Source of the DNA: Lacisediminihabitans changchengi
GTDB taxonomy: Bacteria; Actinomycetota; Actinomycetes; Actinomycetales; Microbacteriaceae
DNA: 64,000 bases
Assembly (NCBI RefSeq): GCF_016634425.1
Contig: NZ_JAEPES010000004.1
Coordinates: 472,925 to 536,924, forward strand
Reading direction: 5' to 3'
The translations under genes were made by a program, and so were the position numbers. Shown here in pieces: positions 30,101-38,449 of the stretch. Each line of letters begins with the position of its first letter. Within the stretch, counting starts at the first letter, position 1. Under the pieces are notes generated by a model, which had not been told where the DNA came from, made no database searches, and saw only the letters and a program-made list of their open reading frames with translations.

Positions 30101-32587
30101 ATCACCCGAGAAGTAGGTCGCCTCGGCCTGCCCGCTGTCGAACAGGATGCCGGCCTGGCCGTGGCCGTACGCGGCCGGAAACGCGCCATCGCCGTCGTAG
30201 CTCGACGAGGCCGGGTTGCCCGCGGCGTTCTGGTAGTACTCGCGCACCGCAGCGCGCTCGTTGACGTACTCCATCGCGCCGGTCGCCTGCATCTGCTTGT
30301 CGCCGAGCACGGAGCCCAGCAGGAACAGGCCGGCCTCCGACTGGATGGCCTCCGACGACGACTCCTGGTTGTTGCCGCCGGGCGAAGACACTCCGCCGGC
30401 GTTGGAGTGCCCCTCCCAGACGCCGAAGGTACGAAGATGCGGGAACTCGGTGGAATCCCGGTCCCAGTTCGCGTATTCCTTCACGACGAGGGTCGCCATG
30501 GCTTCGTACTTCGCGATCCACGTCGGGTCGACCTGGCCGAGCAACGCGGTCGCGACGGCGAAGTAGCCGTAGTGGAAGTGATTGTCGTTGAACTGCGCCG
30601 ACCCGTAGGAGTCACCGAAACCGATCAGTGCCTTCCAGGTGGGGTAGCGCGCAAAGAAGTGCGCGCTCTCCCCCGTCGTGTAGGTGTACCAGTCGGTGAG
30701 CGCTCCCTCGAGCGTGTCCTGCAGCTTCTGCTCCTGCTCGGTGTCGCCGATCTGCCGCGCGACCATCATGTACTCGGCAAGCTGCTCGAGGTCTTTTCCG
30801 CCCCAGTAGGTGTCGCCGCCGTAGGTGGTCCTCGACGCGTAGTCGGACAGGTACTTGCGCATGACGGTGGCAAAGTCGCCGTTGTCTGCGCTCGCATCCG
30901 GGGTGCCGCCGATCGGCGTCATTCCCGAGAACGCGTAGCTGAGGTTCCAGCCGCTGTGTCCGATCGTCGTCTTCATGGTGCCGCGAGGGGTCGCGTAGGT
31001 GGCGCCGGTGAAGCTGAGGCTGTTATCGGAGTCCTTGTACTGGTGCTTGATCCAGCCCTGGATGGTGTCGTGGTTGCTGCCCTGAAGAGCATCGGTGTCG
31101 ATCTTCCAGGTCTCGTCGACCGTGCCCTTCGCGGCGTCGTACGAGTAATCCATCGTCGTGTTCCGCGGAACAGCGAACGCGTACTTGTGGAGCTGGTCGA
31201 GGCTGAGGCCGGTCTTCGGAACCGCGCTCAGCACGATGTACTTCGTTCCGGGCGAGGCGTCGATCGTGGTGCCGGAGCGCGTGAAGGTCGTCTCTGCCGG
31301 GGCGTGAACGCCGAAGACATGACCGTTCTGGCGGATCTCGAAGCGGTCACCGGTGAACGGGAAGGAAATCGCCTTCCCGTCGCCGTCGGTGACCGTCGCG
31401 GTGGCCTGCGTGGTGATGCGCGGGGTCTCGCCGGTGTACTCGAACCACTCGTACGGCACACCCTGGACGCTCGTGACGTCCATGTACTGCCCGGGTGCGC
31501 CGGTCTGCGGCATGCGCCAGCTGACGTTCCAATCACCCCAGCGGAGTGCATCCGCCTCTGCCGCGGTGAATGACGTCGAGAAACGCTGCGCGATGCCTGC
31601 CGGAACATTCGTGAGAACAATCTGGTCGAGCTCGATGTGGGCCCACCCGGCGTTCAGCCCGTCTACTACCCGCAGCTGTGCCCGCTTGCCCTGCCACGGG
31701 GTGAGGTCGAGGTTCGCCCACTGCAGCTGCTCGGATTGCGTGCCGGTCGCGCTGGCAACGACAGAACCGTCGACGACGACCTGGAGTGCCTCCTTCGCCA
31801 GGTCCTTGCCGCCCGCGATCATGAACGACAGCGAGGTCTTGTCGATGGTGAAGTCGGGGGACGTGAGGGTTCCGGTCGCGCCGTCGCCGCCATCATCCGT
31901 CCAGGAGTCGAGGAAACGGTCGTCAAGCCAGCCGGAGACCGTGCCCTGCCCCTTCGGGGTGCTGTTCGCCGTACTGGCGAACGCCGTGCCCGTGGCCGTC
32001 CAGCCCGAGGGGATACCGTGCTCGAAGTCGGTGATCAGGTCATCGGAGGGATCGAGCGTGGCCGCGACCTTGCCCCCGACGGTGATGCCGTCGTCGAGCT
32101 TCATCTGGGTGCCGTCGGCGTTCCAGGTGGTCGGGTAGGTGAGGGTGGTGCCGTTCGCGCTGTTCGACGAAACGAAGGGATTCGCCCACATGTCGCCGGA
32201 ATACTTGCTCACCACGAGGTCGGTCCACCACTGGTTGGTGGGAACGGGCTTGCCGGCCTGCGACGGATCGATGTAGAGGTGCTGATTCAGAGTGTTCTGA
32301 ACGTCTGCACTGTCGGTGATCGTGTTCGGCGGCGTCGGCGCGTACGAACCCGCCCCGACCTGCACACCATCGGCTCCTGGCCCGGGTTCGACCGGAGCCT
32401 TCTGTGGTGTGGTTGCGCCGGCGATCGACGAACTTGTGGACGGCGCTGGCGCCGTGCGCTCAGCCGCCTGGGCTGCAGAGACACCGCCGAAGCCGCACAC
32501 AGGAACCGCGAGAAGTGCCGCGCTCAGTGTCACCGCCGCCAGCGTGTTTCGACGTGCCACTCGTGTGGGCCCGACCCGATCGTGCAA
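27134..32587 (-). CDS. secreted GH81 endo-beta-1,3-glucanase with three F5/8 C-type domains
   Basis: An 1817-residue exported enzyme. A signal peptide ends near AQAAE (about 42). The GH81 catalytic region (about 75-1050) includes FNDNHFHYGYF and GNNQESSSEAIQSEAG (about 735-750), which holds the candidate catalytic Glu residues. A beta-sandwich module of about 140 residues (DFEHGIPSGW to LRVVDGLNAGWAHIELDQI, about 185-326) is inserted in the N-terminal part of the catalytic unit. Then come Ig-like segments (about 1150-1320 and 1455-1540) and three discoidin/CBM32-like domains beginning near 1330, 1557 and 1692. It attacks beta-1,3-glucans such as fungal wall, laminarin or callose outside the cell. 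No sorting signal is seen. Confidence 0.92.
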   Translation of the reverse strand: MHDRVGPTRVARRNTLAAVTLSAALLAVPVCGFGGVSAAQAAERTAPAPSTSSSIAGATTPQKAPVEPGPGADGVQVGAGSYAPTPPNTITDSADVQNTLNQHLYIDPSQAGKPVPTNQWWTDLVVSKYSGDMWANPFVSSNSANGTTLTYPTTWNADGTQMKLDDGITVGGKVAATLDPSDDLITDFEHGIPSGWTATGTAFASTANSTPKGQGTVSGWLDDRFLDSWTDDGGDGATGTLTSPDFTIDKTSLSFMIAGGKDLAKEALQVVVDGSVVASATGTQSEQLQWANLDLTPWQGKRAQLRVVDGLNAGWAHIELDQIVLTNVPAGIAQRFSTSFTAAEADALRWGDWNVSWRMPQTGAPGQYMDVTSVQGVPYEWFEYTGETPRITTQATATVTDGDGKAISFPFTGDRFEIRQNGHVFGVHAPAETTFTRSGTTIDASPGTKYIVLSAVPKTGLSLDQLHKYAFAVPRNTTMDYSYDAAKGTVDETWKIDTDALQGSNHDTIQGWIKHQYKDSDNSLSFTGATYATPRGTMKTTIGHSGWNLSYAFSGMTPIGGTPDASADNGDFATVMRKYLSDYASRTTYGGDTYWGGKDLEQLAEYMMVARQIGDTEQEQKLQDTLEGALTDWYTYTTGESAHFFARYPTWKALIGFGDSYGSAQFNDNHFHYGYFAVATALLGQVDPTWIAKYEAMATLVVKEYANWDRDSTEFPHLRTFGVWEGHSNAGGVSSPGGNNQESSSEAIQSEAGLFLLGSVLGDKQMQATGAMEYVNERAAVREYYQNAAGNPASSSYDGDGAFPAAYGHGQAGILFDSGQAEATYFSGDPAWIYGIQWMPTAPWFDYFGWDPKFSKAIMQQMMKARPEIVGNDGVKGGNIGHIQMLTKKWWGVGTYGADPITENRDDAIRELEDAIRATERNHPGYVTARTANNPLYDAATDTLYVSVDASGAVVFPEKYWTPTTLPASLTPIKLTGAEADKQPTDWAIPSPLLGFLSTNYQADPVTTARLYSADLSNYTPGKDTAQAAAVFSDMGDALGEVVLGYLAQYDPSTYADIHAALWNAKDPAVTGQSMAGMVYYQGMSNLAVGTEVTTRHTSDPLSQVFRDAAGKYTYVLDNPDAVQHSYDVYDGDTVIGQIAVPAKTQISSHLDAHLTRVVVSTVGSPKTIAPKSTTRFDVVGYDQYGATFPTRGLVWSASAGSISADGQFVAPAATDTVTVTAAIGGVKDSYSFRVDRSPTLTSLTVTPGFDRVVAGTPVTFSAAGRDQYGDVAALPGDVTWSYTGPGAVGPDGTLVTTGPGSGYVVATIGGIEGSSVASSVATIPDAALHAVATASSTRGASVKAVIDGDTQTRWESEWGIDAVDVTLDLGRETDISTVGIRWEDAAAAKYDLQVADSADGPWRTVREVTKAAPTPDSLDVDATGRFVRMHGLSRLRSQYGYSIWDFQVFGTPAESAITPTAVLLAPRATSVLAGDTAALNAYAFDDAGNGGAVAPADTVWAITGGGTVSAKGVVTAAAKAGVTSTVTATVGGTASTATVTTVANGDASTPATPSPSRNIAVGKPVTTSSIERGGLAGEQAVDGDTDTRWSSAPVEGQWIAVDLGAVLPIDAVQFDWEAAYAKGYQIQVRNTETAEWRTVATVTGSTGGTDRTALDGVSARYVRMLGGERSSPYGYSLYEFEVYSTQGAPSPDLAHKHPVESSSDESGSFPAKNAVDGDAGSRWASGHTDGEWLDVDLGAVTPVHSATLNWEGAYGSAYLIQGRTSPFSTWTTVATVSNGDGGTDSVALSGDWRYIRMQGVTRATPYGYSLYSIEIH

Positions 32588-32723
32588 TGGAACTCCTCGT
32601 CGCTAGCGCCCCCCGTGAGCGCCAAAGCGACCAGAAGTTTAGCCGTCGGGGGTGTCGGGAAAGGGCCGTGGCGGCCCCTCCAGCCACCCTCGGAGCCCCC
32701 CAGTTCGGGGTAGACAGCACGGG

Positions 32724-32762
32724 CTGGAAAAACGAAAGCCCGGCTGATTTCTCAGCCGGGCT
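32724..32762 (-). terminator. rho-independent terminator of msrB-msrA
   Basis: An 11-bp perfect stem, AGCCCGGCTGA (32737-32747) with TCAGCCGGGCT (32752-32762), has a 4-base loop. On the minus strand it is followed by TTTCGTTTTT, a proper U-rich tail. It lies 34 bases after the msrA stop. Confidence 0.88.
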
Positions 32763-32795
32763 CTCGCACAGTTACTGACTTTCGTGCCGTACTGG

Positions 32796-33314
32796 CTAGA
32801 CGGCGACCTCGTCGCGGTGAGGGAGCTTCCACCCCGGGCGCACGTAGTGGCAGGTGTAGCCGTTCGGGTAGACCTCGAGGTAGTCCTGGTGCTCGTCCTC
32901 CGCGCGCCAGAAGTCACCGGCTGGCTTGACCTCGGTGACGACCGGGCCCGGCCAGAGACCGGAGGCGTCGACATCCGCGATCGTGTCGAGGGCAACACGC
33001 TTCTGCTCGTCGTTCGTGTAGTAGATCCCCGAGCGGTAGCTGCGGCCGATGTCGTTGCCCTGGCGGTTCTCGGTCGACGGGTCGTGGATCTGGAAGAAGA
33101 ACTCCAGCAGGTCGCGGTACGAGATCACGTCGGGGTCGTAGACGATCTCGACCGACTCGGCGTGGTCACCGTGGTTGCGGTAGGTGGCGTTGGGGGTGTC
33201 GCCACCCGAGTAGCCGACCTGGCTGGAAATGACTCCGGGGCGACGACGTAGCAGCTGCTGCGCTCCCCAGAAACAGCCACCGGCCAGAATTGCGGTCTCT
33301 CTCTTGTCACTCAT
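32796..33314 (-). CDS. msrA: peptide methionine (S)-S-oxide reductase MsrA
   Basis: A 172-residue enzyme that reduces methionine-S-sulfoxide in proteins. The catalytic motif GGCFWG (C14) is followed by [32 protein letters not shown] and [13 protein letters not shown], all characteristic. ATG 33314 is chosen for homology; the frame extends upstream, but that part overlaps msrB and is meaningless sequence. It lies 25 bases downstream of msrB, so both diastereomers of MetSO are repaired from one transcript. Confidence 0.95.
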   Translation of the reverse strand: MSDKRETAILAGGCFWGAQQLLRRRPGVISSQVGYSGGDTPNATYRNHGDHAESVEIVYDPDVISYRDLLEFFFQIHDPSTENRQGNDIGRSYRSGIYYTNDEQKRVALDTIADVDASGLWPGPVVTEVKPAGDFWRAEDEHQDYLEVYPNGYTCHYVRPGWKLPHRDEVAV

Positions 33315-33339
33315 CGTGTGCCTCCTCGGCGGTTGAATC

Positions 33340-33804
33340 TCAGTTGTTCTGGAACAGTCGTGCGTAGTCGCCGTAGCCCTGGCTCTCGAGCTCGGAGAGC
33401 GGGATGAAGCGAAGCGACGCGGAGTTGATGCAGTAGCGCAGGCCACCGGCCTCGATCGGGCCGTCGTCGAACAGGTGACCAAGGTGGCTGTCACCGTGCG
33501 CCGAGCGCACCTCGGTGCGCTTCATCCCGAACGTGTTGTCGACGTTCTTGACCACGTTCGACGAGTCGATCGGGGCGGTGAAGCTCGGCCAACCAGACCG
33601 GCTGTCGTACTTGTCGGTCGACGAGAACAGGGGTTCACCCGAGACGACATCGACGTAGATGCCCTTCTCGTGGTTGTCCCAGTATTCGTTGTTGAACGCG
33701 GGTTCGGTCGCATCATTCTGCGTTACCTGAAACTGCTTGCGGGTCAACGCGGCGATGGCCTCGGGTGTTGCGGTGTATGACCTGGTGGAATCTGTAGCCG
33801 ACAT
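33340..33804 (-). CDS. msrB: peptide methionine (R)-S-oxide reductase MsrB
   Basis: A 154-residue MsrB. Catalytic C125 lies in RYCINSASL, and [10 protein letters not shown] and GWPSFTAPI are family motifs. The zinc-binding CxxC pairs are absent, placing it in the zinc-free form. At the usual resolving-Cys position (YDSGCGWPSF in many family members) it has Ser 70 ([10 protein letters not shown]), so recycling must use another Cys donor, probably thioredoxin directly. ATG 33804 has an AGAGGAGA site. It is the first gene of the msrB-msrA pair. Confidence 0.94.
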   Translation of the reverse strand: MSATDSTRSYTATPEAIAALTRKQFQVTQNDATEPAFNNEYWDNHEKGIYVDVVSGEPLFSSTDKYDSRSGWPSFTAPIDSSNVVKNVDNTFGMKRTEVRSAHGDSHLGHLFDDGPIEAGGLRYCINSASLRFIPLSELESQGYGDYARLFQNN

Positions 33805-33900
33805 GATGTCTCCTCTACGGGGTGAAGTACTCATGGGGTATAACAACGAGATCACGAGAACATGCCCGGAATCCTCCGCGCACCCTGGGAGTGGGCTGTG

Positions 33901-35145
33901 TCATTCGGCGAGTCTCTCCGCCACGATCTCGCGGGCCTTATCGGCCTTGAGCACGAACTGAAGCGAGAGCGCGATGATCGCCAGCAGGGCGACGAACCCG
34001 GCATACATCGCGATCACCTGCTGCAGCCCCACGACGGGAACGAGCAGCCCGGCCACGACGCTCGGCAGACCGAGGGAGAGGTAACTGATCACGTACACGG
34101 TCGACAGCAGACCGGCACGCCCCACGGCGGGGGCGACGCCCAGCACCAACCGGAGTGCGCATTGGAATCCCGCCCCGAAACCTATCCCGGCCACGATCGT
34201 GCTCAGGTAGAACCCGGGCACCGAACCCAACTGAAGGGCGAGCACGGTGAGGCCGGGCCCGACCACCAGCGCACCGGCGCCGACCATCATCGCCGTGCGG
34301 GCATTCAGCCCCTGCACCACCAGACCGGTGATCGCACCGACACCGGTGAGCGTCGCCACCGCCAGGGCACCGGCGAGGTGATTGTCGATGTGCAGGATCG
34401 TGCTCACGATCGTCGGCCCGAGCCCGAGGTAGAGACCGCCCAACGCCCAGCTCGAGATCATGCAGCCCACGACGGCGGCGAGGATGCGGCGCGTCGACGG
34501 AGGGATCGTGATCGCTGGCCGTAATGAGCGCAGCGCCGCACTGCGGCTCGAGTCCGGCGCGCGCTCGGGCAGGAAGGCGATCAGGATGCCGGAAATCGCG
34601 ATCAGCCCGATGTATACGAAGAAGACGAAACTAGTGGGATCTGGCGCGAACTGCACGAGGAAACCGGAGCTCAGCGAGCCGACCGTGAGACCGATCGGCG
34701 GCAATGCCCCGTTGAGCACCGCCGCGAGCCGCGGGCGCGACGGCGACTGCAGGTCGATAAGGGCCGCCCCGAGCGCGCCGGTCACGACTCCGATGCTCGC
34801 GCCCTGCAGCGCCCGTGCCACGAGCAGAAGCGTGAAATCGGAGGCCACGGCGAAGACGATCAGTGCCGCGATCGCGATGACCGTGCCGGCGAGGATCACC
34901 GGGCGCCGTCCGACATGGTCGGAGAGCGAGCCGAATGTCACCAGCGTCAGCAACAGCCCCACGACATAGATCGCGAAGACCGACGTGAGCTGCACCGGCG
35001 AGAGGGCGAACTCCATCGCGTAGACCGGGTACAGGGGCGACGGAGCCCCGGCCTGTGCCACCAGGATCAGATACGCGAACGCGACCACCCAGAATGCTCG
35101 CGCTGGCGCCTTCATGATCTGCGGAATGGAAGCGGTGATCGTCAC
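33901..35145 (-). CDS. MFS transporter
   Basis: A 414-residue, 12-helix major facilitator. The inter-helix 2-3 motif reads GSLSDHVGRRPVIL, and the helix-5 region GASIGVVTGALGAALIDL resembles the drug-efflux motif C group. It probably exports a small molecule or drug by proton antiport; the substrate is unknown. It is followed 48 bases later (downstream coordinates) by the end of the alpha/beta hydrolase gene on the same strand, with its own start at 35145. Confidence 0.88.
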   Translation of the reverse strand: MTITASIPQIMKAPARAFWVVAFAYLILVAQAGAPSPLYPVYAMEFALSPVQLTSVFAIYVVGLLLTLVTFGSLSDHVGRRPVILAGTVIAIAALIVFAVASDFTLLLVARALQGASIGVVTGALGAALIDLQSPSRPRLAAVLNGALPPIGLTVGSLSSGFLVQFAPDPTSFVFFVYIGLIAISGILIAFLPERAPDSSRSAALRSLRPAITIPPSTRRILAAVVGCMISSWALGGLYLGLGPTIVSTILHIDNHLAGALAVATLTGVGAITGLVVQGLNARTAMMVGAGALVVGPGLTVLALQLGSVPGFYLSTIVAGIGFGAGFQCALRLVLGVAPAVGRAGLLSTVYVISYLSLGLPSVVAGLLVPVVGLQQVIAMYAGFVALLAIIALSLQFVLKADKAREIVAERLAE

Positions 35146-35193
35146 CCTGCAATTATCCGCTGAGCGTGTGGCGCCGGGACAGTGGTTCTGGCG

Positions 35194-36198
35194 CTACCCC
35201 GCTGGGTTCGCCCGTCGGCCATTACGCTGCTCGTCGGCGACCGCCTCGGCGGCGGTCGACTTACCCTCGGCGATCTTCGCGTCGTCGTCCTGCAGAATTC
35301 CGATGGTCTCGATGATGCGACCCGAGACGGCTTTCGCCAGGTCGGCGGGGGTCGCGACGGCGTCGTCGGTGGGGTCGGCGGGGGCCGCGTCATCCAGAAT
35401 GTGCAGTTCGTCGTCGTCGGCGTACGGCCTGCGGGCGTACTTGACACAGAGCCGCGCGACCTCTTCGGCGTGCGCGTACATCACTGAGTGGGCGGCGCCA
35501 GGGATCTCCCAGAGCTTGGAATGGGGGAGCAACTCCCCCACGCGCTCCACCCACTCGCGCGGGCAGACGGCGTCGAACTCGCCGCGAATGACGAGCGTCT
35601 GCGCCTGAATGTGCGGTAGCCGTTCTTCGATCGGAAATGACATCATCTTCGGCAGCACGCGCGAGAACCAGCGGAAGCCACAAAACAGGTAGGCGCTGAT
35701 GGCGAGTACTTTCACGGTGAACGGCTCGTGCCAACTCGCCTGGAGGAATCGCAACGCCTGGGTCGGGATTCGCCGTTCGGCGGGATGGATGACCGGGCCG
35801 ATCAACACGACCGTCGAGATTTCGGGGCGCCGAGACACCAGATCGCTGACCACCTGACTGCCCATCGAGTGGCCGACGACGATCGGGTCGTCGAGCTGTA
35901 GTTCGTCGATGACGCGGCCCACGAGGTCGGCGTACTGGCGGATCGACAGCGTGCTGGAGGGGTGCGGCACCCCGCCGAAACCCGGCAGGTCGAGGGCGTG
36001 AACGGGGCCGAACTCGTTGAGGTGCGGGGCGAGTTTCTCGAAATAGGTCGAGGAGACGCCGATGCCGGGAACGAGCACGAATGGGCGGGTTCCGCCGGTA
36101 CCGACGGAGTTGACGCGCACGTAGGCGTCGCGGTCTTCGGCGTACACGCGGGACACGGTGACGTCGGTCGAGACGTGACGGCGGGGCATGTCATCCAT
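35194..36198 (-). CDS. alpha/beta hydrolase
   Basis: A 334-residue alpha/beta-hydrolase-fold protein: oxyanion region LVPGIGVSSTYFEKLAPHL, nucleophile elbow VVGHSMGSQ (Ser), acid region LVIRGEFDAVCP (Asp) and catalytic His in PGAAHSVMY. The last ~75 residues are an acidic, Ala/Asp-rich disordered tail. ATG 36198 is preferred because GGAG sits 6 bases upstream; the frame extends another 70 codons upstream without meaningful sequence. The substrate is unknown. It is divergent from the dienelactone-hydrolase-like gene. Confidence 0.85.
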   Translation of the reverse strand: MDDMPRRHVSTDVTVSRVYAEDRDAYVRVNSVGTGGTRPFVLVPGIGVSSTYFEKLAPHLNEFGPVHALDLPGFGGVPHPSSTLSIRQYADLVGRVIDELQLDDPIVVGHSMGSQVVSDLVSRRPEISTVVLIGPVIHPAERRIPTQALRFLQASWHEPFTVKVLAISAYLFCGFRWFSRVLPKMMSFPIEERLPHIQAQTLVIRGEFDAVCPREWVERVGELLPHSKLWEIPGAAHSVMYAHAEEVARLCVKYARRPYADDDELHILDDAAPADPTDDAVATPADLAKAVSGRIIETIGILQDDDAKIAEGKSTAAEAVADEQRNGRRANPAG

Positions 36199-36346
36199 TG
36201 TGCTCCGGGGAGGTGCGGGTTTTCGTCGCAAGGCACGCACCCGTGCCGACGAAAATACACGACTCCCGGCGCGCGACTGCCTGAGCGCGACGGGGGCTGC
36301 CGCTGGCGCCGGGGCGGGCGATAGAGTGGCGCCACAGGAGGCCACG

Positions 36347-36994
36347 ATGGCTGAGTTGATCGAGATCCCTTCCCCCGGGATCCCGCTGTATTTCGGTGAG
36401 CTCGGCAACCCCGCCGTGCTGCTCGTCCACGACTGGTACGGCCGCCTGCCCGCGCTCGACGACTACGCCAAGGCGCTCGCGCACGTCGGCTTCCGGGTGA
36501 TCGTGCCCGACCTGTACAGCGGCGTCGCGACGACCGACCCCGACACTGCGGAGTCGCTCATGCAGCAACTCGACGTCGGCACCGCTCTCGCCCTGCTCGA
36601 CGAGGAGATCCGCACCGCACACCTCGAGGGGTCAGGGCGCATCGGCACGGTCGGCTTCTCGATGGGCGGCTGGCTGGCGCTGCTGCACGCCCAGGGTGGG
36701 GCGACGGATGCCGTGGTCGCCTACTATGCGACCCTCACCCCGTCGGAACACGGCGTCATCCCCTGCCCCGTGCAACTGCACTTCGCCGAGACCGACGACT
36801 GGGGCGCCGAGGCCGACCCGGAATCGTTCGTGAACAACCTCAAGGATCACGGCACGCCCGTCGCCGAGTTCAGCTACCTCGACACCGTTCACTCGTTCGC
36901 CAACGCCAGCGTGCCCGAGAGCTTCTCGCCGTCGGCGGCGGCGCTGGCCTACGCCCGCTCCGCCGGGTTTCTCGAGGACGAGCTGGACGACTGA
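36347..36994 (+). CDS. dienelactone hydrolase family protein
   Basis: A 215-residue alpha/beta hydrolase of the DLH type: VLLVHDWYGRLPALDDYAKALAHVGFRVIVPDLY at the N-terminus, nucleophile elbow GFSMGG (Ser in place of the Cys of classical dienelactone hydrolases), HFAETDDWG (acid) and DTVHSFAN (His). The Ser nucleophile suggests an esterase rather than a true dienelactone hydrolase. CAGGAGG lies 5 bases before ATG 36347. It stands alone, and no aromatic-degradation genes are nearby. Confidence 0.88.
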   Translation: MAELIEIPSPGIPLYFGELGNPAVLLVHDWYGRLPALDDYAKALAHVGFRVIVPDLYSGVATTDPDTAESLMQQLDVGTALALLDEEIRTAHLEGSGRIGTVGFSMGGWLALLHAQGGATDAVVAYYATLTPSEHGVIPCPVQLHFAETDDWGAEADPESFVNNLKDHGTPVAEFSYLDTVHSFANASVPESFSPSAAALAYARSAGFLEDELDD

Positions 36995-37044
36995 GCCTCG
37001 CCTCGACGACCTGGAATATCCACGTCACACATCGTCACGTCGGT

Positions 37045-37115
37045 CAACAGGATGGCAGGCTCGGGAATGCCGAAACTGGCCTGTTGAGCGCACGTTGGGC
37101 GATCTCATCCTGTTG
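37045..37115. repeat. 10-bp inverted repeat flanking a 51-bp spacer
   Basis: CAACAGGATG (37045-37054) and CATCCTGTTG (37106-37115) are perfect inverted copies in the gap between the DLH-like gene and csrA. The right copy abuts the tandem repeat. No function can be assigned. Confidence 0.6.
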
Positions 37116-37195
37116 GCGGACTGGCGGAAGACTCGCGCGGGGGCGGACTGCCGGAGACTCGCACGAAGGGCGGACTGCCGGGAGACTCGCGCGGG
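37115..37195. repeat. three tandem copies of a 27-bp repeat
   Basis: Three consecutive 27-base units begin at 37115, 37142 and 37169, each starting GGCGGACTG and containing GAGACTCGC or AAGACTCGC, with a few differences. A partial fourth unit (GGCGG) follows. They lie in non-coding DNA downstream of csrA (minus strand) and of the DLH-like gene (plus strand). The units are directly abutting, so this is not a CRISPR array. Confidence 0.85.
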
Positions 37196-37234
37196 GGCGG
37201 GGCAGTTCGGCGGCCCAGGAACTATGCGGGTGAA

Positions 37235-37477
37235 CTAGGCGGGCGGCAGCGTGATGCCGAGTGCCGACTTGATGCGCTCCGCATCGGAGTCCTCGGCGGA
37301 GGCCGCGGCCATGTTCGCCTCCGTGACGGCGAGCAGCACCTCTTCGCGCTGGATCTTCACCCCGCGCGGGGCATCGATGCCGATCCGGATGCCGTCGCCG
37401 CGCACGTCGAGGATCGTCACGACGATATCGTCGCCGATCACGATCTTCTCGCCCGCCTTGCGCGTCAGCACCAGCAT
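37235..37477 (-). CDS. csrA: translational regulator CsrA
   Basis: An 80-residue Csr[19 protein letters not shown] (first strand, with the RNA-binding Leu/Thr/Arg residues), [19 protein letters not shown] and [10 protein letters not shown] (C-terminal RNA-binding Arg). About 25 residues follow the core, a length common in Gram-positive flagellar CsrA proteins. It dimerises and binds GGA motifs in mRNA leaders, usually blocking translation. It is the last gene of the long flagellar transcript. Candidate targets with GGA-loop hairpins are the fliC, flgB and flbD leaders in this window. The antagonist FliW is not seen here. Confidence 0.96.
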   Translation of the reverse strand: MLVLTRKAGEKIVIGDDIVVTILDVRGDGIRIGIDAPRGVKIQREEVLLAVTEANMAAASAEDSDAERIKSALGITLPPA

Positions 37478-37486
37478 CCCGCCAGC

Positions 37487-38449
37487 CTAGCGACTCGGGC
37501 CCAGCTCGACCGGCTGCGACCAGCCGACCTGCAGCCCGAGATCGTGGACCGTGTTGGGGGTAGTGGTCGCATCACTGCCGACGACCGCGACGGCGTCCAC
37601 GTGCACGACGGCCTGCACGGCGCGTACCCAGCGCTCGGTGTCTGCTGGCTTGCGCCCGACATCCACCACCACCCAGACCTGATCGGCCTGCACCAGGTGC
37701 AGGGCGAAGGCCGCGTCGTCGTCGAAGCCGATGCGCGGCAGGCCGAGGGCGACGAACACGGGATGCTCCTCCCGGACGCCTGCGGCGCGCGCAGCGACCA
37801 CCATGCGACGGTCGGTCAGGCGGAATAGGCCGTCATCGAGAACGGCGCCGGCCACGGTGAGTGCCCGGCGCCCGAGGGCGGCCGACATCTCTCGCGCGAC
37901 ATCGAGCGGATCGGTGCCGAGACCGATCACCACGATCATGTCTCCCGCGCCGGAGAGCGGAGCCCGGCGGAACACGGCAGGGCCTTCCACCGTCGGCAGG
38001 ATCTGCGCGGTGTTGTAACTGAGGTCGGCCATGATCGTGTCGAAGCTCGCGCTCGTGGTCGACAGCCGCGGAACCTGCTCGTAGTGCAGGGGCGCGGTCT
38101 GCTGGGGCGCAGTATGAACTGGCGCAATGTGCGGGGGCTCGGGAGCGGGACTCGGGGCGGCGGAAGGAGGCGCGGTGAAGATCGGCACCTCCGCCTCCTT
38201 CGCATCCGCCTCGTCCAGCAGGGCGGCCAGACCCGCGCGCGTCCCGAGGTCGAAGACGTGGGCGTCTCGCGCGGTGCCGTCAGGAACGTCGACCTCCACC
38301 TCGTAGGTGCGCTGGGCGAAGAAGCCCGCAACACCGCCGGTGGTCTTCGGGGTCACGGCGACGATCGAGGCGGTCGGTCCGTGCTCCGCCAACACTCGGG
38401 CATTCAGCTCGTCAAGCGACGAGCCTTCAAGCCGAAATCGATTCGGCAA
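37487..38449 (-). CDS. FlhF-like protein with degenerate GTPase domain
   Basis: A 320-residue protein in the usual flhF place, just after flhA (23-base overlap; TTG start at 38449). Residues about 13-55 (LNARVLAEHGPTASIVAVTP, then GGVAGFF and YEVEVDV) resemble the FlhF N-terminal domain. Residues about 60-165 are a Pro/Ala-rich linker. The last ~155 residues follow the layout of the SRP-type GTPase, but the P-loop place reads GLGTDPLDVAREM with no GKT/S, and the DTAGR place reads VVDVGRKPADTERW. It should not bind GTP in the normal way. A role in flagellar placement or export is inference. Confidence 0.6.
   Translation of the reverse strand: MPNRFRLEGSSLDELNARVLAEHGPTASIVAVTPKTTGGVAGFFAQRTYEVEVDVPDGTARDAHVFDLGTRAGLAALLDEADAKEAEVPIFTAPPSAAPSPAPEPPHIAPVHTAPQQTAPLHYEQVPRLSTTSASFDTIMADLSYNTAQILPTVEGPAVFRRAPLSGAGDMIVVIGLGTDPLDVAREMSAALGRRALTVAGAVLDDGLFRLTDRRMVVAARAAGVREEHPVFVALGLPRIGFDDDAAFALHLVQADQVWVVVDVGRKPADTERWVRAVQAVVHVDAVAVVGSDATTTPNTVHDLGLQVGWSQPVELGPSR

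Noticed and set aside
29819..31573. 584-codon open frame on the plus strand
   Set aside because: It is antisense to the GH81 gene; its sequence is Arg/Gly/Val-rich with no domain, a typical high-GC shadow frame.
37115..37195. possible CRISPR array
   Set aside because: The repeat units abut directly with no spacers and are imperfect; there are no cas genes.
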